The notes: generated by a model from the sequence alone, not told the origin. 64,000 bases of DNA from Bacillus sp. M6-12 (GCF_002860285.1 NZ_PGVF01000017.1:1-64000); one strand, 5' to 3'; counted from the first letter of the stretch, positions 51,588 through 60,813 are shown. Translations and numbers: made by a program.

Positions 51588-52064
51588 ATGTTCATTTTGG
51601 TCTTTTTGGTCATGGGAAAAGCCGAGATAAAACTTTTGGCCCCAAATGTGCCATTCCTGTCAAATTTCTGCGGTGTGATGGATGCTATAATCAGGGTAAC
51701 AAAGCAAAAAGGCTGGGTAAGATGTTTGAATATCACAACAATTATCGAGTTGGAAAACCATGAAGCAGAGCAAATGTTAGGAGCTAAATTCCTTTTTGAA
51801 AAAGAGCAAATTCAAGAAAACATTATCCCAACATGTATTAGGCTTTATTAATGAGGCCAACAGCGAAAACCTGGATATTGATGAAGCAAAGGAACAAATT
51901 TTGAGAAAATTAAGAAGGATTATGGGAGAAATTCTGCAGTAGAAGACTTTTCGTATGAAATGCCTGTGAAAGGATTAAACATTCAGCTGGAAGCGAAGAT
52001 GTACCTCGATTTCCTTTTCCGAACAAAAGTAGGAACTCTGAATAAGAGGATTAGTCCGGGTTGA
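51588..52064 (+). pseudogene. Frameshifted remnant of an unidentified gene
   Basis: Coding-like text continues through three frames. Frame one (51588-51851) has MDAIIRVTKQKGWV, LNITTIIELENHEAEQML and FLFEKEQ. Frame two has KKTLSQHVLGFINEANSENL and IDEAKEQILRKLRR (to 51942). Frame three has YGRNSAVEDFSYEMPVKG then LNIQLEAKMYLDFLF, ending at the stop 52062-52064. Two shifts break it. No strong ribosome site. The family is not recognised; it may be a sequencing error rather than a true break. Confidence 0.45.
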
Positions 52065-52080
52065 AAATTGAGATCTCATA

Positions 52081-52110
52081 AAAAAAGGCTGCCGATTGGC
52101 AGCTTCTTTT
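52081..52110 (-). terminator. Terminator after the 3D-domain gene
   Basis: On the minus strand GAAGCTGCC/GGCAGCC-type stem (GCTGCC-4 nt-GGCAGC) followed by CTTTTTTT. Confidence 0.8.
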
Positions 52111-52116
52111 AATGTA

Positions 52117-52683
52117 TTAATAAAATACTTTTACTTTGACCTTCTTGGCTCCCCACTGGAGGGCACGTGCTTTATTTGGAATAAATACGTCAATTTTGCC
52201 GCCCTTTACTGCGTGGCCCTTATCCGCTGCAACTGCGTATCCATAGCCTTCAACATATACCTTAGAGCCTAATGGTATAATTCGCGGATCAACTGAAATT
52301 GCTTTAATGGAAGGGTTCTTTTTTAAATTTAGCCCGGTAGCAGTAATTCCGCTGCAGCCTTTGCAGGATGCAGTGTAAGCTGTGGCTGTCATTGTAAGCT
52401 CTTTATATGCGACTTTCTTAGCTGCTGGCTTAGCTGCAGGTTTTACAGGTGCTGCTTTTTGGTCGCCAGGTGTAAGCTTTAAAACTTGAGAAAGCTTAAT
52501 ATTATCTGATGTAAGTTTATTCCATGTTTTAATTTGCTGTACTGTAAGTCCGTTTTTCTTGGCAATTGACCATAAAGTATCACCGCTTTTTACCTGATAT
52601 GTACTTGAACTTGCGGAAGCCATCCCGGTAAAACCAAATGTTACTAAAATAGCTGCTGTGACATTGAGTAATAGTTTCTTCAA
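52117..52683 (-). CDS. yocH: LysM and 3D-domain cell-wall protein (YocH-like)
   Basis: 188 residues. Signal peptide about 1-25 (ILVTFGFTGMASAS). One LysM repeat (about 28-70: YQVKSGDTLWSIAKKNGLTV) binds peptidoglycan. An Ala/Lys/Pro linker (VKPAAKPAAKK) precedes the C-terminal 3D domain (about 90-188: TMTATAYTASCKGCSGITATG and AADKGHAVKGGKIDVFIP), named for its three Asp. It is like YocH, a muropeptidase of B. subtilis. TTG 52683 has AAAGGAG 8 nt upstream. A WalR box about 110-130 bp before the start supports control by the WalRK cell-wall system. Confidence 0.88.
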   Translation of the reverse strand: MKKLLLNVTAAILVTFGFTGMASASSSTYQVKSGDTLWSIAKKNGLTVQQIKTWNKLTSDNIKLSQVLKLTPGDQKAAPVKPAAKPAAKKVAYKELTMTATAYTASCKGCSGITATGLNLKKNPSIKAISVDPRIIPLGSKVYVEGYGYAVAADKGHAVKGGKIDVFIPNKARALQWGAKKVKVKVFY

Positions 52684-52794
52684 AATAGAATCTCCTTTAC
52701 TTTCTATCATGGGACTTTACTACCATAACCTTCAATCGTAGGATTATAATACCAGACTAATGTAACAGGAGTGTTTCAAACTGTCGTGTTTTAT

Positions 52795-52811
52795 ATTACA
52801 AGTTAGTTACA
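52795..52811 (-). promoter_or_regulatory. WalR (YycF) box of the yocH-like gene
   Basis: Read on the minus strand: TGTAAC-TAACT-TGTAAT, exactly TGTWAH-N5-TGTWAH. In B. subtilis yocH is a classic WalR-activated gene, so the site and gene agree. Confidence 0.75.
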
Positions 52812-52839
52812 AGGTTAATCGATTGTTTAAAAAGTTCGC

Positions 52840-52866
52840 AGAAAAGAAGCCCGCGTTTCCGCAGGG
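52840..52866 (-). terminator. Terminator after the M20 hydrolase gene
   Basis: On the minus strand GCCC-T-GCG-GAAA-CGC-GGGC then TTCTTTTC; GAAA loop with one bulge. Confidence 0.6.
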
Positions 52867-52874
52867 CCTACCTT

Positions 52875-53957
52875 TTAAGTGTTTTGATGTACCTCCGAAA
52901 CTGTAAATTCCAGACAATAATCCACAAGCATATTTTTGTATGCAATTAATGACTCTGTTTCTACATATTCCTCATCTCCATGCCAATTCCCGCCCGTTGG
53001 ACCAAATTCAATGGCTGGGATACCAAATGCGGCGTAAAAGACAGTATCAGCAGAACCATGCTGGCCAAACATTCGTGTTTCAATATTTGAGTTTTTATCA
53101 ATAATGGACTTAAGGAGCGTTATATAGGGATCATCAGGCTGGGTGTTAACCGGCATGGAAAACATGTCTACGAGCACCTCTCCATCTGTAGTACTCTTGA
53201 TTTGTTTTATGATTTCATCCTTATCCTGTGTCGGGAGGAACCGGATATCAAAGGTTAGCACACATTTGGAAGGAACCTTATTAAAAACATCGCCCCCATA
53301 AATTTTTGCAAGATTTATCGAGGGAGAACTATAGAATGGGCTGTTTTCTTCAGCAAAAGGCAGGTGCTTAATATTCTCATAAACAGACCAGGCCTTTTCG
53401 ATGGCATTGATACCTTCCCAAGGCCTGCTCCCGTGAGCCGGTTTCCCATGGACCGTGATTTCCAGCCTAAGAACACCTTTTGCCTGAAGCCCAATTCCAA
53501 GCTGAGTTGGCTCAGAACAAATAGCAAAGTCCCCGAGATAACCATGCTTCACAAGATAGCCTGTACAATTAAAGCCCCCCGTTTCTTCATCAGATACAAT
53601 ATGGAGCTGGATTTTCACGCGCAAATCCTTATCTTTTAGCTGAACCATGGCACACATCATGGCCGCTACCCCGGCTTTCATGTCTGCAGAACCCCTCCCG
53701 TAGAGCCTTCCGTCTCGTTCGATTGGAAAAAACTGTTCCGCTTTGCCGCTGACCACATCAACATGGCCATTGAAGATTATCGTCTTATTACCTTTTCCGA
53801 TTTCACATACCAGCATCAGATGGCCGTTATTTTCAATTGTTTTTACCTCTAAGCCTCTCTTGGAAAGCCATTCAACGCAGTATTCCACTGCTTCATTTGC
53901 TCCATCTTTATTTGAACTATCGATCAAGATCAGGTCCTTTAGTAAATCCAATAGCAT
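52875..53957 (-). CDS. M20 family metallohydrolase (ArgE/DapE type)
   Basis: 360 residues. Metal and catalytic residues are visible: NGHVDVVSG (His, catalytic Asp), GRGSADMKAGVAAM (bridging Asp), VSDEETGG (catalytic Glu, metal Glu) and FGPTGGNWHGDEEYVE (His near the C terminus). The dimerisation lid has ITVHGKPAHGSRPW. ArgE/DapE relatives remove acetyl or succinyl groups or split dipeptides; the substrate cannot be read. ATG 53957 has AGGAGG 11 nt upstream. Monocistronic, divergent from the trehalose operon. Confidence 0.87.
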   Translation of the reverse strand: MLLDLLKDLILIDSSNKDGANEAVEYCVEWLSKRGLEVKTIENNGHLMLVCEIGKGNKTIIFNGHVDVVSGKAEQFFPIERDGRLYGRGSADMKAGVAAMMCAMVQLKDKDLRVKIQLHIVSDEETGGFNCTGYLVKHGYLGDFAICSEPTQLGIGLQAKGVLRLEITVHGKPAHGSRPWEGINAIEKAWSVYENIKHLPFAEENSPFYSSPSINLAKIYGGDVFNKVPSKCVLTFDIRFLPTQDKDEIIKQIKSTTDGEVLVDMFSMPVNTQPDDPYITLLKSIIDKNSNIETRMFGQHGSADTVFYAAFGIPAIEFGPTGGNWHGDEEYVETESLIAYKNMLVDYCLEFTVSEVHQNT

Positions 53958-54202
53958 TTCTAACAAAACCTCCTGAAAGAATATTTCCCTGCGATCCTCC
54001 TGCATTAAGCCGTGTTGATTTCGGGACTGCCAGAAAGACTACTACTATGTATATACCCTATCCCTTGGTTAATTCAACAAAAAAGCGAAAAGCATTGTAT
54101 TTGCGTATGATAACCCTTTACCTTTCTATGGGAGAAAAAAATCATGAGGTTTAAGATTATTTTTTTGGAGAAAGTAGAAAAAGAAACCGAATTCTGTATT
54201 TC

Positions 54203-54231
54203 TTGACTGATTTGTATATACAAGATAAACT
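54203..54231 (+). promoter_or_regulatory. Candidate promoter of the trehalose operon
   Basis: TTGACT (54203-54208), 17 nt, TAAACT (54226-54231). The spacer contains a perfect TreR operator palindrome. Confidence 0.5.
54212..54223 (+). promoter_or_regulatory. TreR operator 1
   Basis: TTGTATATACAA, perfect 12-bp palindrome, as in B. subtilis tre operators, between the -35 and -10 of the candidate promoter. Confidence 0.8.
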
Positions 54232-54246
54232 AACAATGCAAAAAAA

Positions 54247-54260
54247 CTTGTATATACATG
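54247..54260 (+). promoter_or_regulatory. TreR operator 2
   Basis: CTTGTATATACATG, the same core with one mismatch, centred 36 bp after operator 1. Two sites favour cooperative binding. Confidence 0.75.
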
Positions 54261-54292
54261 ATGTCTGTCTTAACACTTACATGACATTATAA

Positions 54293-54306
54293 TGAAAACG
54301 GTATCA
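54293..54306 (+). promoter_or_regulatory. CcpA cre site before treP
   Basis: TGAAAACGGTATCA fits TGWAARCGYTWNCW at 13 of 14 positions. It lies 16 nt before the treP start, in the leader, where CcpA binding would block transcription in rich sugar. Confidence 0.65.
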
Positions 54307-54321
54307 TAGGAGGGATTGTTA

Positions 54322-55737
54322 ATGGCGAAAAATTACCGGCAGGCAGCCGAAGAAATTGTAGCAGCAATTGGCGGTAAAGAGAATATTGCTTCCGCAACAC
54401 ATTGCGTGACACGTCTTCGTTTTGCCTTGGCTGATGAAGATAAAGTAAATAAAGAAGAGTTAGAAAAAATAGAAGCAGTAAAGGGTTCGTTTTCTACAAA
54501 TGGACAATTCCAGGTTGTAATTGGACAAGGAACAGTTAATGAGGTTTATAAGGAAATGGTGTCGGTTGCAAATTTAGACACTGCTACAAAAGAAGAAACA
54601 AAAGCTGCGGCTGAAAAAAACCTGAATCCGCTTCAGAGAGCTGTAAAAACACTCGCTGATATCTTTATCCCTATTTTGCCGGCAATTGTTACGGCCGGTC
54701 TATTAATGGGAATTAATAATATTTTGACTGGACCCGGAATTTTTTACGATGATAAATCGGTAGTTCAAGTTCATCGGCAATGGAGTGATTTTGCGGGGAT
54801 CATAAATCTGATTGCCAATACAGCTTTTACTTTCCTTCCTGCCCTGATAGGCTGGTCTGCTGTAAAACGATTTGGGGGCAGCCCGCTGTTTGGGATTGTT
54901 TTAGGGCTGATGCTGGTCCATCCTGACTTATTGAATGCCTGGGGATATGCAGCAGCACAGGAGGAAGGAAAGATACCGGCATGGAATCTTTTCGGATTTG
55001 AGATAGAAAAGGTAGGCTACCAAGGACAGGTCTTGCCAATTCTATTTGCATCCTATTTATTGGCGAGGATTGAGATATTTCTTAATAAACGTGTTCCAGA
55101 CACGATTAAACTTTTAGTTGTTGCTCCCATTACTTTGCTTGTTACTGGTTTCCTCTCGTTTATCGTAATCGGACCGGTTACTTTTGCTTTAGGAAATGCA
55201 GTTACATCTGTTTTTACCGGTATTTTTGATACAGTGCCGGCAATTGGCGGGCTTATTTATGGGGCTCTATATGCTCCATTGGTTATTACAGGTATGCACC
55301 ATACCTTCCTGGCTGTTGATTTTCAGTTAATCGGAACAATCGGCGGGACATTTTTATGGCCCATTGTTGCGATTTCAAATATTGCTCAGGGATCTTCTGC
55401 TCTGGCGATGATGTTTGTTACACGTGATGAAAAGGTTAAGGGATTGTCCTTGTCATCAGCGATTTCTGCTTATTTAGGAATTACTGAACCAGCAATGTTT
55501 GGGGTAAATATCCGGTTCAAATATCCATTCTTTGCTGCTATGGCAGGATCAGCAATAGCTTCCATTTTTATCACAGTCAATAAGGTCATGGCACCTTCCA
55601 TCGGTGTCGGAGGCCTGCCTGCATTTTTCTCTATTGTGCCAGAAAAATGGGTACCGTTCTTTATAGGTATGGCTATTGCGATTGTAGTTCCGTTTGTGCT
55701 CACTTTGATATTAGCAAGATTCAAAAAGGAACAATAG
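54322..55737 (+). CDS. treP: PTS trehalose transporter, EIIBC
   Basis: 471 residues. The IIB domain (about 1-90) has the phosphorylated Cys in ASATHCVTRLRF. The IIC domain (about 105-460) has about ten spans and family segments LPAIVTAGLLMGINN, YAPLVITGMHHTFLA and GITEPAMFGVNIR. It imports trehalose as trehalose-6-phosphate; no IIA part, so EIIA of glucose type must supply phosphate. ATG 54322 has AGGAGG upstream. Two TreR operators, a promoter and a cre site precede it; treA follows. Confidence 0.93.
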   Translation: MAKNYRQAAEEIVAAIGGKENIASATHCVTRLRFALADEDKVNKEELEKIEAVKGSFSTNGQFQVVIGQGTVNEVYKEMVSVANLDTATKEETKAAAEKNLNPLQRAVKTLADIFIPILPAIVTAGLLMGINNILTGPGIFYDDKSVVQVHRQWSDFAGIINLIANTAFTFLPALIGWSAVKRFGGSPLFGIVLGLMLVHPDLLNAWGYAAAQEEGKIPAWNLFGFEIEKVGYQGQVLPILFASYLLARIEIFLNKRVPDTIKLLVVAPITLLVTGFLSFIVIGPVTFALGNAVTSVFTGIFDTVPAIGGLIYGALYAPLVITGMHHTFLAVDFQLIGTIGGTFLWPIVAISNIAQGSSALAMMFVTRDEKVKGLSLSSAISAYLGITEPAMFGVNIRFKYPFFAAMAGSAIASIFITVNKVMAPSIGVGGLPAFFSIVPEKWVPFFIGMAIAIVVPFVLTLILARFKKEQ

Positions 55738-55841
55738 TAATTGATTAAATTCATTGGCTATTTAAAAGAACAGATTATTACAATGGGTTTCAGAGGCCAG
55801 TGGATCAATTTTTTCAAACATACAGAGGCGGTGTTTTTAAT

Positions 55842-57518
55842 ATGAAGGAATGGTGGAGGAAATCGGTAGTCTATCAAATCTATCCAAAAAGCTTTAACGA
55901 TACCACTGGAAATGGTGTGGGAGATATCCAGGGAATCATTGACAAACTTGATTATTTAAAAAAACTGGGTGTAGATGTAATCTGGCTGACACCGATTTAT
56001 TCATCTCCCCAGCGGGATAATGGCTATGATATCAGTGATTATTATTCCATTCATGAAGAATTTGGAACGATGCAGGACTTTGACCGTTTGCTGAATGAAG
56101 CCCATGATAGAGAAATCAAAATTATTATGGACATTGTGGTGAACCATACATCGACAGAGCATGAATGGTTTCAGCAGGCAAAAAAATCAAAGGACAATCC
56201 ATACCGGGACTATTATATATGGAAGGAGCCGGCTGAGGATGGAAAAGAGCCGAACAATTGGGTATCCAAGTTTGGCGGTTCTGCATGGCAGCTTGACCCG
56301 GAAACAGGAGAATATTATCTGCACTTATTCGATATAACTCAGGCCGATTTAAATTGGGAGAATGAAAAGGTCCGGAATACTGTTTATGAAATGATGAACT
56401 TCTGGTTCGAAAAGGGTGTCGATGGGTTCAGGCTCGATGTTATTAACCTTATTTCAAAAAGGCAGGATTTCCCTAGTGATGTTCCGCCGGGAGACGGCCG
56501 AAGATTTTATACTGATGGACCGCGTGTCCATGAATACATCCACGAAATGAACCAAAATGTATTTTCTAAATATGACGGCATGACAGTTGGTGAGATGTCT
56601 TCTACAACAATAGACCATTGCATTAAGTACACAAATCCGGAACGGCAGGAGTTAAGCATGACCTTTAATTTCCATCACTTAAAGGTCGATTATCCTGGCG
56701 GCGAGAAATGGGCGGTAGGAGATTTTGATTTTCTTGCCTTAAAAGATATTCTCTCAACATGGCAGGTGGAAATGAATAAAGGTGGAGGCTGGAATGCATT
56801 GTTTTGGTGCAATCATGATCAGCCGCGTATCGTCACACGATATGGAAATGATGGAAAGTACCATAAAGAGTCAGCTAAAATGCTGGCAACCACCATCCAT
56901 ATGATGCAAGGTACACCATACATCTACCAGGGCGAAGAATTCGGGATGACCGATCCTAAATTTGATGAAATTTCAGACTACCGTGATGTCGAAACGCTGA
57001 ATTATTACAAAATCATGAAGGACCTGGGCAAATCAAACGATGAAATCATGGATATTATCAAGCGGAAATCGCGAGATAATTCCCGGACTCCAGTTCAATG
57101 GAATGACTCCGTAAATGCTGGATTTACGGAAGGAACACCTTGGCTCCCAGTTGCAGGAAACTATCCGGAAATAAATGCGGAAGCAGCCATGAAGGATCCA
57201 GAATCGGTGTTTTACCATTATCAAAAGTTAATTGCCCTTAGAAAAGAACACAATATCATCACCTATGGGGATTACGAGCTTCTGCTTCGTGACCATTCAG
57301 AACTGTTTGTATACACCAGAACAATGGACGATGAAATTTTATTGTCTATCAATAATTTTTACGGTAAAGAATCAAGCGCAGAAATCCCGCTTGATCTAAA
57401 CCTTGACGAATATAATTCCAGCATCCTGATTTCCAATTATAGTGATTCCGAGGGTTTTAAAAATGAAATCACCCTCCGGCCATACGAATCAGTTGTTTAT
57501 CATTTTAAAAAGAAATAA
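55842..57518 (+). CDS. treA: Phospho-alpha-(1,1)-glucosidase (trehalose-6-phosphate hydrolase)
   Basis: 558 residues, glycoside hydrolase family 13. It splits trehalose-6-phosphate to glucose and glucose-6-phosphate. Motifs: DIVVNHTSTEHEWF (region I), DGFRLDVINLIS (region II, nucleophile Asp), VGEMSSTTIDH (region III, acid/base Glu) and WCNHDQPRIV (region IV, Asp). The C-terminal beta domain is near 480-558. ATG 55842 follows GAGGCGGTG; an upstream in-frame GTG at 55800 has no clear site. Follows treP by about 100 nt in one operon. Confidence 0.93.
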   Translation: MKEWWRKSVVYQIYPKSFNDTTGNGVGDIQGIIDKLDYLKKLGVDVIWLTPIYSSPQRDNGYDISDYYSIHEEFGTMQDFDRLLNEAHDREIKIIMDIVVNHTSTEHEWFQQAKKSKDNPYRDYYIWKEPAEDGKEPNNWVSKFGGSAWQLDPETGEYYLHLFDITQADLNWENEKVRNTVYEMMNFWFEKGVDGFRLDVINLISKRQDFPSDVPPGDGRRFYTDGPRVHEYIHEMNQNVFSKYDGMTVGEMSSTTIDHCIKYTNPERQELSMTFNFHHLKVDYPGGEKWAVGDFDFLALKDILSTWQVEMNKGGGWNALFWCNHDQPRIVTRYGNDGKYHKESAKMLATTIHMMQGTPYIYQGEEFGMTDPKFDEISDYRDVETLNYYKIMKDLGKSNDEIMDIIKRKSRDNSRTPVQWNDSVNAGFTEGTPWLPVAGNYPEINAEAAMKDPESVFYHYQKLIALRKEHNIITYGDYELLLRDHSELFVYTRTMDDEILLSINNFYGKESSAEIPLDLNLDEYNSSILISNYSDSEGFKNEITLRPYESVVYHFKKK

Positions 57519-57552
57519 TCACGCTCTAGAAGCTGAATAAGCCAGTTGTTTT

Positions 57553-57577
57553 AAACCCTGCTTGGCAGGGTTTTTTT
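57553..57577 (+). terminator. Terminator of the trehalose operon
   Basis: AAACCCTGC/GCAGGGTTT stem, 3-nt loop, T run. No treR gene lies before it. Confidence 0.85.
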
Positions 57578-57711
57578 GCTTGTAAAGCAGCATTCACAAC
57601 ATGGAAAGTCGCATCGGCAACACCTTCGTTCAAAAGTAGCTGCGGCTCCGACAGACTTGCCTGGCGTTCTTCTGAAAAGCTATCCTTCTATAAATGTAAT
57701 AGAAACGAAAT

Positions 57712-57737
57712 GTTAGACTCTTTTGAAATAGGGGTAT
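57712..57737 (+). promoter_or_regulatory. Sigma-B-like promoter
   Basis: GTTAGA (57712-57717), 14-nt spacer, GGGTAT (57732-57737). The -10 is perfect and the -35 partial. It lies 43 nt before a YflT-type stress gene. Confidence 0.55.
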
Positions 57738-57779
57738 GTACATATTGAGTTCAATAAAAATGCAAGGAGGAAGATTACT

Positions 57780-58340
57780 ATGGAAAAACGAGTAGTAGGA
57801 GTTTATAACAATGGTGATGAAGCAATCCGTGCTATTGAGGACTTGAAAAGACAGGGCTATGACCGAGACGATATTTCAGTGGTGGCAAAGGACCGCGATG
57901 AAGTGGCAGAAGTTAATGATGCAACAGATACTAAAACAGAAGAAGGGTTAGCCGCAGGTGCGGCTACAGGCGGAGTTCTTGGCGGTGTGGCCGGTTTGCT
58001 TGCGGGTATTGGGGCGCTAGCTATTCCGGGAATTGGACCTATTGTAGCTGCAGGGCCGATTGCAGCAACCTTGACAGGGGCAGCTGCGGGAGCAGGAGCC
58101 GGCGGCTTGGCGGGTGCACTTGTTGGAATGGGGATTCCTGAAGAGGATGCAGGACGCTATGAATCCGATGTAAAGTCTGGAAAAATCCTTGTAATGGTTG
58201 ATCCTGATGGAAAACGGGATGAATCATCCTTGAGATTTAACAGTATGGACGAAAATCTTACAACTGGAAGAGACAGGGATAGACTAGGTGATAGAACAGA
58301 TGGCGGATTCCTTGGCGGCGACGGCTCAATGCGCCGCTAG
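57780..58340 (+). CDS. YflT-like general stress protein with glycine-zipper segment
   Basis: 186 residues. The YflT/GS17M-like start KRVVGVYNNGDEAIRAIEDL matches the protein at 17182. A Gly/Ala-rich hydrophobic segment (about 55-118: TEEGLAAGAATGGVLGGVAG, then GAAAGAGAGGLAGALVGMGI) looks like a glycine zipper that may insert in membrane. The end is acidic and polar. ATG behind AAGGAGGA. A sigma-B-like promoter supports a stress role. Two hydrophobic stretches were considered as membrane spans. Confidence 0.83.
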   Translation: MEKRVVGVYNNGDEAIRAIEDLKRQGYDRDDISVVAKDRDEVAEVNDATDTKTEEGLAAGAATGGVLGGVAGLLAGIGALAIPGIGPIVAAGPIAATLTGAAAGAGAGGLAGALVGMGIPEEDAGRYESDVKSGKILVMVDPDGKRDESSLRFNSMDENLTTGRDRDRLGDRTDGGFLGGDGSMRR

Positions 58341-58581
58341 TCAATATCCCGGATATATGTAATTGTGGCTGTTAGGCATGGTTTTTTGTTCTCTCTTTTC
58401 CTGCAATCGGAAGAGGGGGTCAAAAAGGCCAATGCATTAACAGCCTTTTTTATTTTTAAAATAATATTCATACTCTTTAAATTATTATGAAAAGAGTCTC
58501 TTCCATTATTAACAAACACTTTTTTTTCTGCTAATCTACTTTTAGTACATAGTTTTAATAAAAACATATGGAGGAAAAGGG

Positions 58582-60045
58582 ATGGATTATGGTGTTATTG
58601 CTTCTATCAGCATCTATATGATTGGAATGCTGGTTATTGGCTACTTTGCTTATAAAAGAACGGCCGATTTATCAGATTATATGCTTGGCGGCCGAAACCT
58701 TGGTCCTGCGGTCACGGCCCTCAGCGCAGGAGCGTCGGATATGTCAGGCTGGCTGCTTATGGGATTGCCGGGCGCAATGTATGCCAGCGGGCTCAGCAGC
58801 GGCTGGATTGTGGTAGGACTTACCCTTGGTGCTTATTTAAACTGGTTATATGTTGCACCTCGTCTAAGAACATATACAGAGGTTGCAGACAACTCAATAA
58901 CTATTCCAGATTATTTTGAAAACCGTTTTAAAGATCATTCACGTATTTTAAGGATTACATCTGCACTTGTTATTTTAGTATTTTTTACATTTTATACTTC
59001 CTCTGGAATGGTTGCCGGGGGAGAATTATTTGAAACCGCGTTTAATATGGATTATGTGTGGGGAATTTGGCTGACTGCTGGTGTTGTTATTCTTTATACA
59101 CTTTTTGGCGGCTTTCTCGCAGTTAGCTGGACAGATTTTGTTCAAGGAACGATTATGGTAATTGCTCTCGTCTTTGTACCAATCGTCGCTCTGGTTAATA
59201 TCGGAGGGATGGATACGACCCTTAATGAGATCCGTTCAATTGATCCGAAATTGCTTGAGGCCTTTGAAGGTGCCACACCAATTGGAATCATCTCGCTGCT
59301 GGCCTGGGGACTTGGCTATTTCGGACAGCCTCATATCATTGTTCGCTTTATGGCTATTACGTCAGTAAAGGAAATGAAAAGCGCACGCCGGATCGGAATG
59401 GCGTGGATGATCTTTTCGATTGTGGGAGCAATGATTACCGGACTTTTTGGAATCGCCTACTTCAGTATGGGCGACGGGAAGCTTGAGAATCCAGAAACCG
59501 TCTTTATTGTTCTTTCGGAACAGCTGTTTCCTGGATTGATCACCGGATTTCTGCTCGCAGCAATTCTTGCAGCAGTAATGAGTACAGTAGCTTCGCAGCT
59601 TCTGGTGACGTCCAGTGCCCTTACACAGGATTTTTATAAAGCCTTCGTAAAACGTTCGGCTTCTGATAAAGAACTTGTACTGGTTGGCAGACTTTCTGTG
59701 CTTGGAGTTTCATTAATTGCTTTGGTTCTGGCACTGAACCCGAGTAAAACGATCCTGGACCTTGTCGGCTATGCCTGGGCTGGCTTTGGCGCCGCATTTG
59801 GCCCGATCATTTTGCTGAGCCTGTACTGGAAACGGATGACAAAAGCAGGTGCACTGGCAGGAATGATAGCTGGTGCTGCAACCGTTATTATCTGGGAGAT
59901 GATCGAAAAGTTTGCAGATGTATATGAAATTATCCCAGGTTTTATTGTTGGTGCGATTTTCATTATTGTGGTCAGTCTGGCAACTCCGAAACCATCTGAA
60001 CAAATTGAAAACGAGTTTGATGAAGCAGTGAAAAAGCTGGCGTAG
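58582..60045 (+). CDS. putP: Sodium/proline symporter (PutP/OpuE family)
   Basis: 487 residues, SSS family with 12-13 spans. It imports proline with Na+, for use as nutrient or osmoprotectant. Family segments: DYMLGGRNLGPAVTALSAGASDMSGWLL shown in part as ALSAGASDMSGWLLMG; QPHIIVRFMAI; VMSTVASQLLVTSSAL (Na+ site in span 8); YAWAGFGAAFGPIILLSLYW. Ribosome site GGAGGAAAAG. Monocistronic with a strong terminator. Proline catabolism genes (putB/putC) are not adjacent, so osmoprotection (OpuE-like) is equally possible. Confidence 0.9.
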   Translation: MDYGVIASISIYMIGMLVIGYFAYKRTADLSDYMLGGRNLGPAVTALSAGASDMSGWLLMGLPGAMYASGLSSGWIVVGLTLGAYLNWLYVAPRLRTYTEVADNSITIPDYFENRFKDHSRILRITSALVILVFFTFYTSSGMVAGGELFETAFNMDYVWGIWLTAGVVILYTLFGGFLAVSWTDFVQGTIMVIALVFVPIVALVNIGGMDTTLNEIRSIDPKLLEAFEGATPIGIISLLAWGLGYFGQPHIIVRFMAITSVKEMKSARRIGMAWMIFSIVGAMITGLFGIAYFSMGDGKLENPETVFIVLSEQLFPGLITGFLLAAILAAVMSTVASQLLVTSSALTQDFYKAFVKRSASDKELVLVGRLSVLGVSLIALVLALNPSKTILDLVGYAWAGFGAAFGPIILLSLYWKRMTKAGALAGMIAGAATVIIWEMIEKFADVYEIIPGFIVGAIFIIVVSLATPKPSEQIENEFDEAVKKLA

Positions 60046-60064
60046 TAAAATAGTTTCATTAATG

Positions 60065-60109
60065 AAGCTGAATTCTGTTCAAGGTATAAGAACAGTATTC
60101 AGCTTTTTT
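60065..60109 (+). terminator. Terminator after putP
   Basis: AAGCTGAAT.CTGTTC pairs with GAACAG.ATTCAGCTT with one mismatch, T run. Confidence 0.85.
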
Positions 60110-60167
60110 CTCCAGGAATAATTCTGAGGGGGAAATTTGTACTATAATTTTTTAATTACTACCTTGC

Positions 60168-60250
60168 ATTATTCACTAGTGTGTTATACAGTAAGTATGG
60201 AAAGTATAACCAATAATTTTTGAATCACTATTGTTTATTATTCAGTAGTG
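60168..60250 (+). promoter_or_regulatory. Paired direct repeats upstream of the PadR operon
   Basis: ATTATTCACTAGTG (60168-60181) and ATTATTCAGTAGTG (60237-60250) are 13 of 14 identical, 69 bp apart, with AATCACTATTG between. They are candidate operators of the PadR regulator downstream, but are separated from it by a repeat element. Confidence 0.4.
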
Positions 60251-60327
60251 AACAATACTTTTTTCTAAGTGATTTAGGAATGTAAAGTTTTTATTAGGTA
60301 AGAGTATAACTTTTTCAACCAATACCA

Positions 60328-60480
60328 GATGTCTAGCTCTAGCGCCCAGCCCCTCGAGTGTTGTAACCAAGTGCCGTTACAACCTTGGTCATAAGCCAAG
60401 CGCTTCGGAAGGCAAAAAGCGCCTTCTGTCAGCGCTTGTCTTATGCGTGTCGGGGCTAACCAGGCGCTTGCGCTTTTCTT
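60328..60480. repeat. GCGCCC repeat family, copy D, in the 5' leader of the PadR operon
   Basis: About 153 bp: GATGTCTAGCTCTAGCGCCC to CCAGGCGCTTGCGCTTTTC. Shares long identity with copies A-C (CATAAGCCAAGCGCTTCGG, AAGGCAAAAAGCGCCTTCTG) and has an added GTAACC/GGTTAC-like block. It ends 4 nt before the AGGAGG of the PadR gene. Confidence 0.7.
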
Positions 60481-60496
60481 AATAGGAGGTTACATC

Positions 60497-60802
60497 TTGA
60501 ATATACAATTTAAAAAGGGAGTATTGGAGCTGCTGGTTTTAGTCTTGATTTCCCGCAAAGACCAATATGGCTATGAGCTGGCTCAAAATATTTCCGGGAA
60601 GATTGAAGTGGCTGAGGGAACGCTATATCCTTTGTTGCGGCGCCTAACGAAGGAGGATTTTCTGACCGCATATCTCGCTGAATCATCGGAAGGTCCACCA
60701 AGAAAGTACTACTCATTGACTCCTAAAGGAAAGGAACATATGAGAACACTTATTATTGAGTGGCGGCTATTTTCGAAGGCAGTTAATTATTTTGTTGAAT
60801 AG
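60497..60802 (+). CDS. PadR family transcriptional regulator
   Basis: 101 residues. Winged-helix start [20 protein letters not shown], then [27 protein letters not shown], the PadR recognition helix/wing motif, and [15 protein letters not shown] start at 60497 with AGGAGG 7 nt upstream. Minimal PadR without a long dimerisation helix. In Bacillus such regulators commonly precede DUF1700 and DUF4097 genes, as here. Operator candidates upstream. Confidence 0.88.
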   Translation: MNIQFKKGVLELLVLVLISRKDQYGYELAQNISGKIEVAEGTLYPLLRRLTKEDFLTAYLAESSEGPPRKYYSLTPKGKEHMRTLIIEWRLFSKAVNYFVE

Positions 60803-60813
60803 GGGGTTAATTG

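Noticed and set aside
57590..57705. GC-richer patch after treA
   Set aside because: No match to the other repeats, no hairpin with a T tail and no frame; left unassigned.
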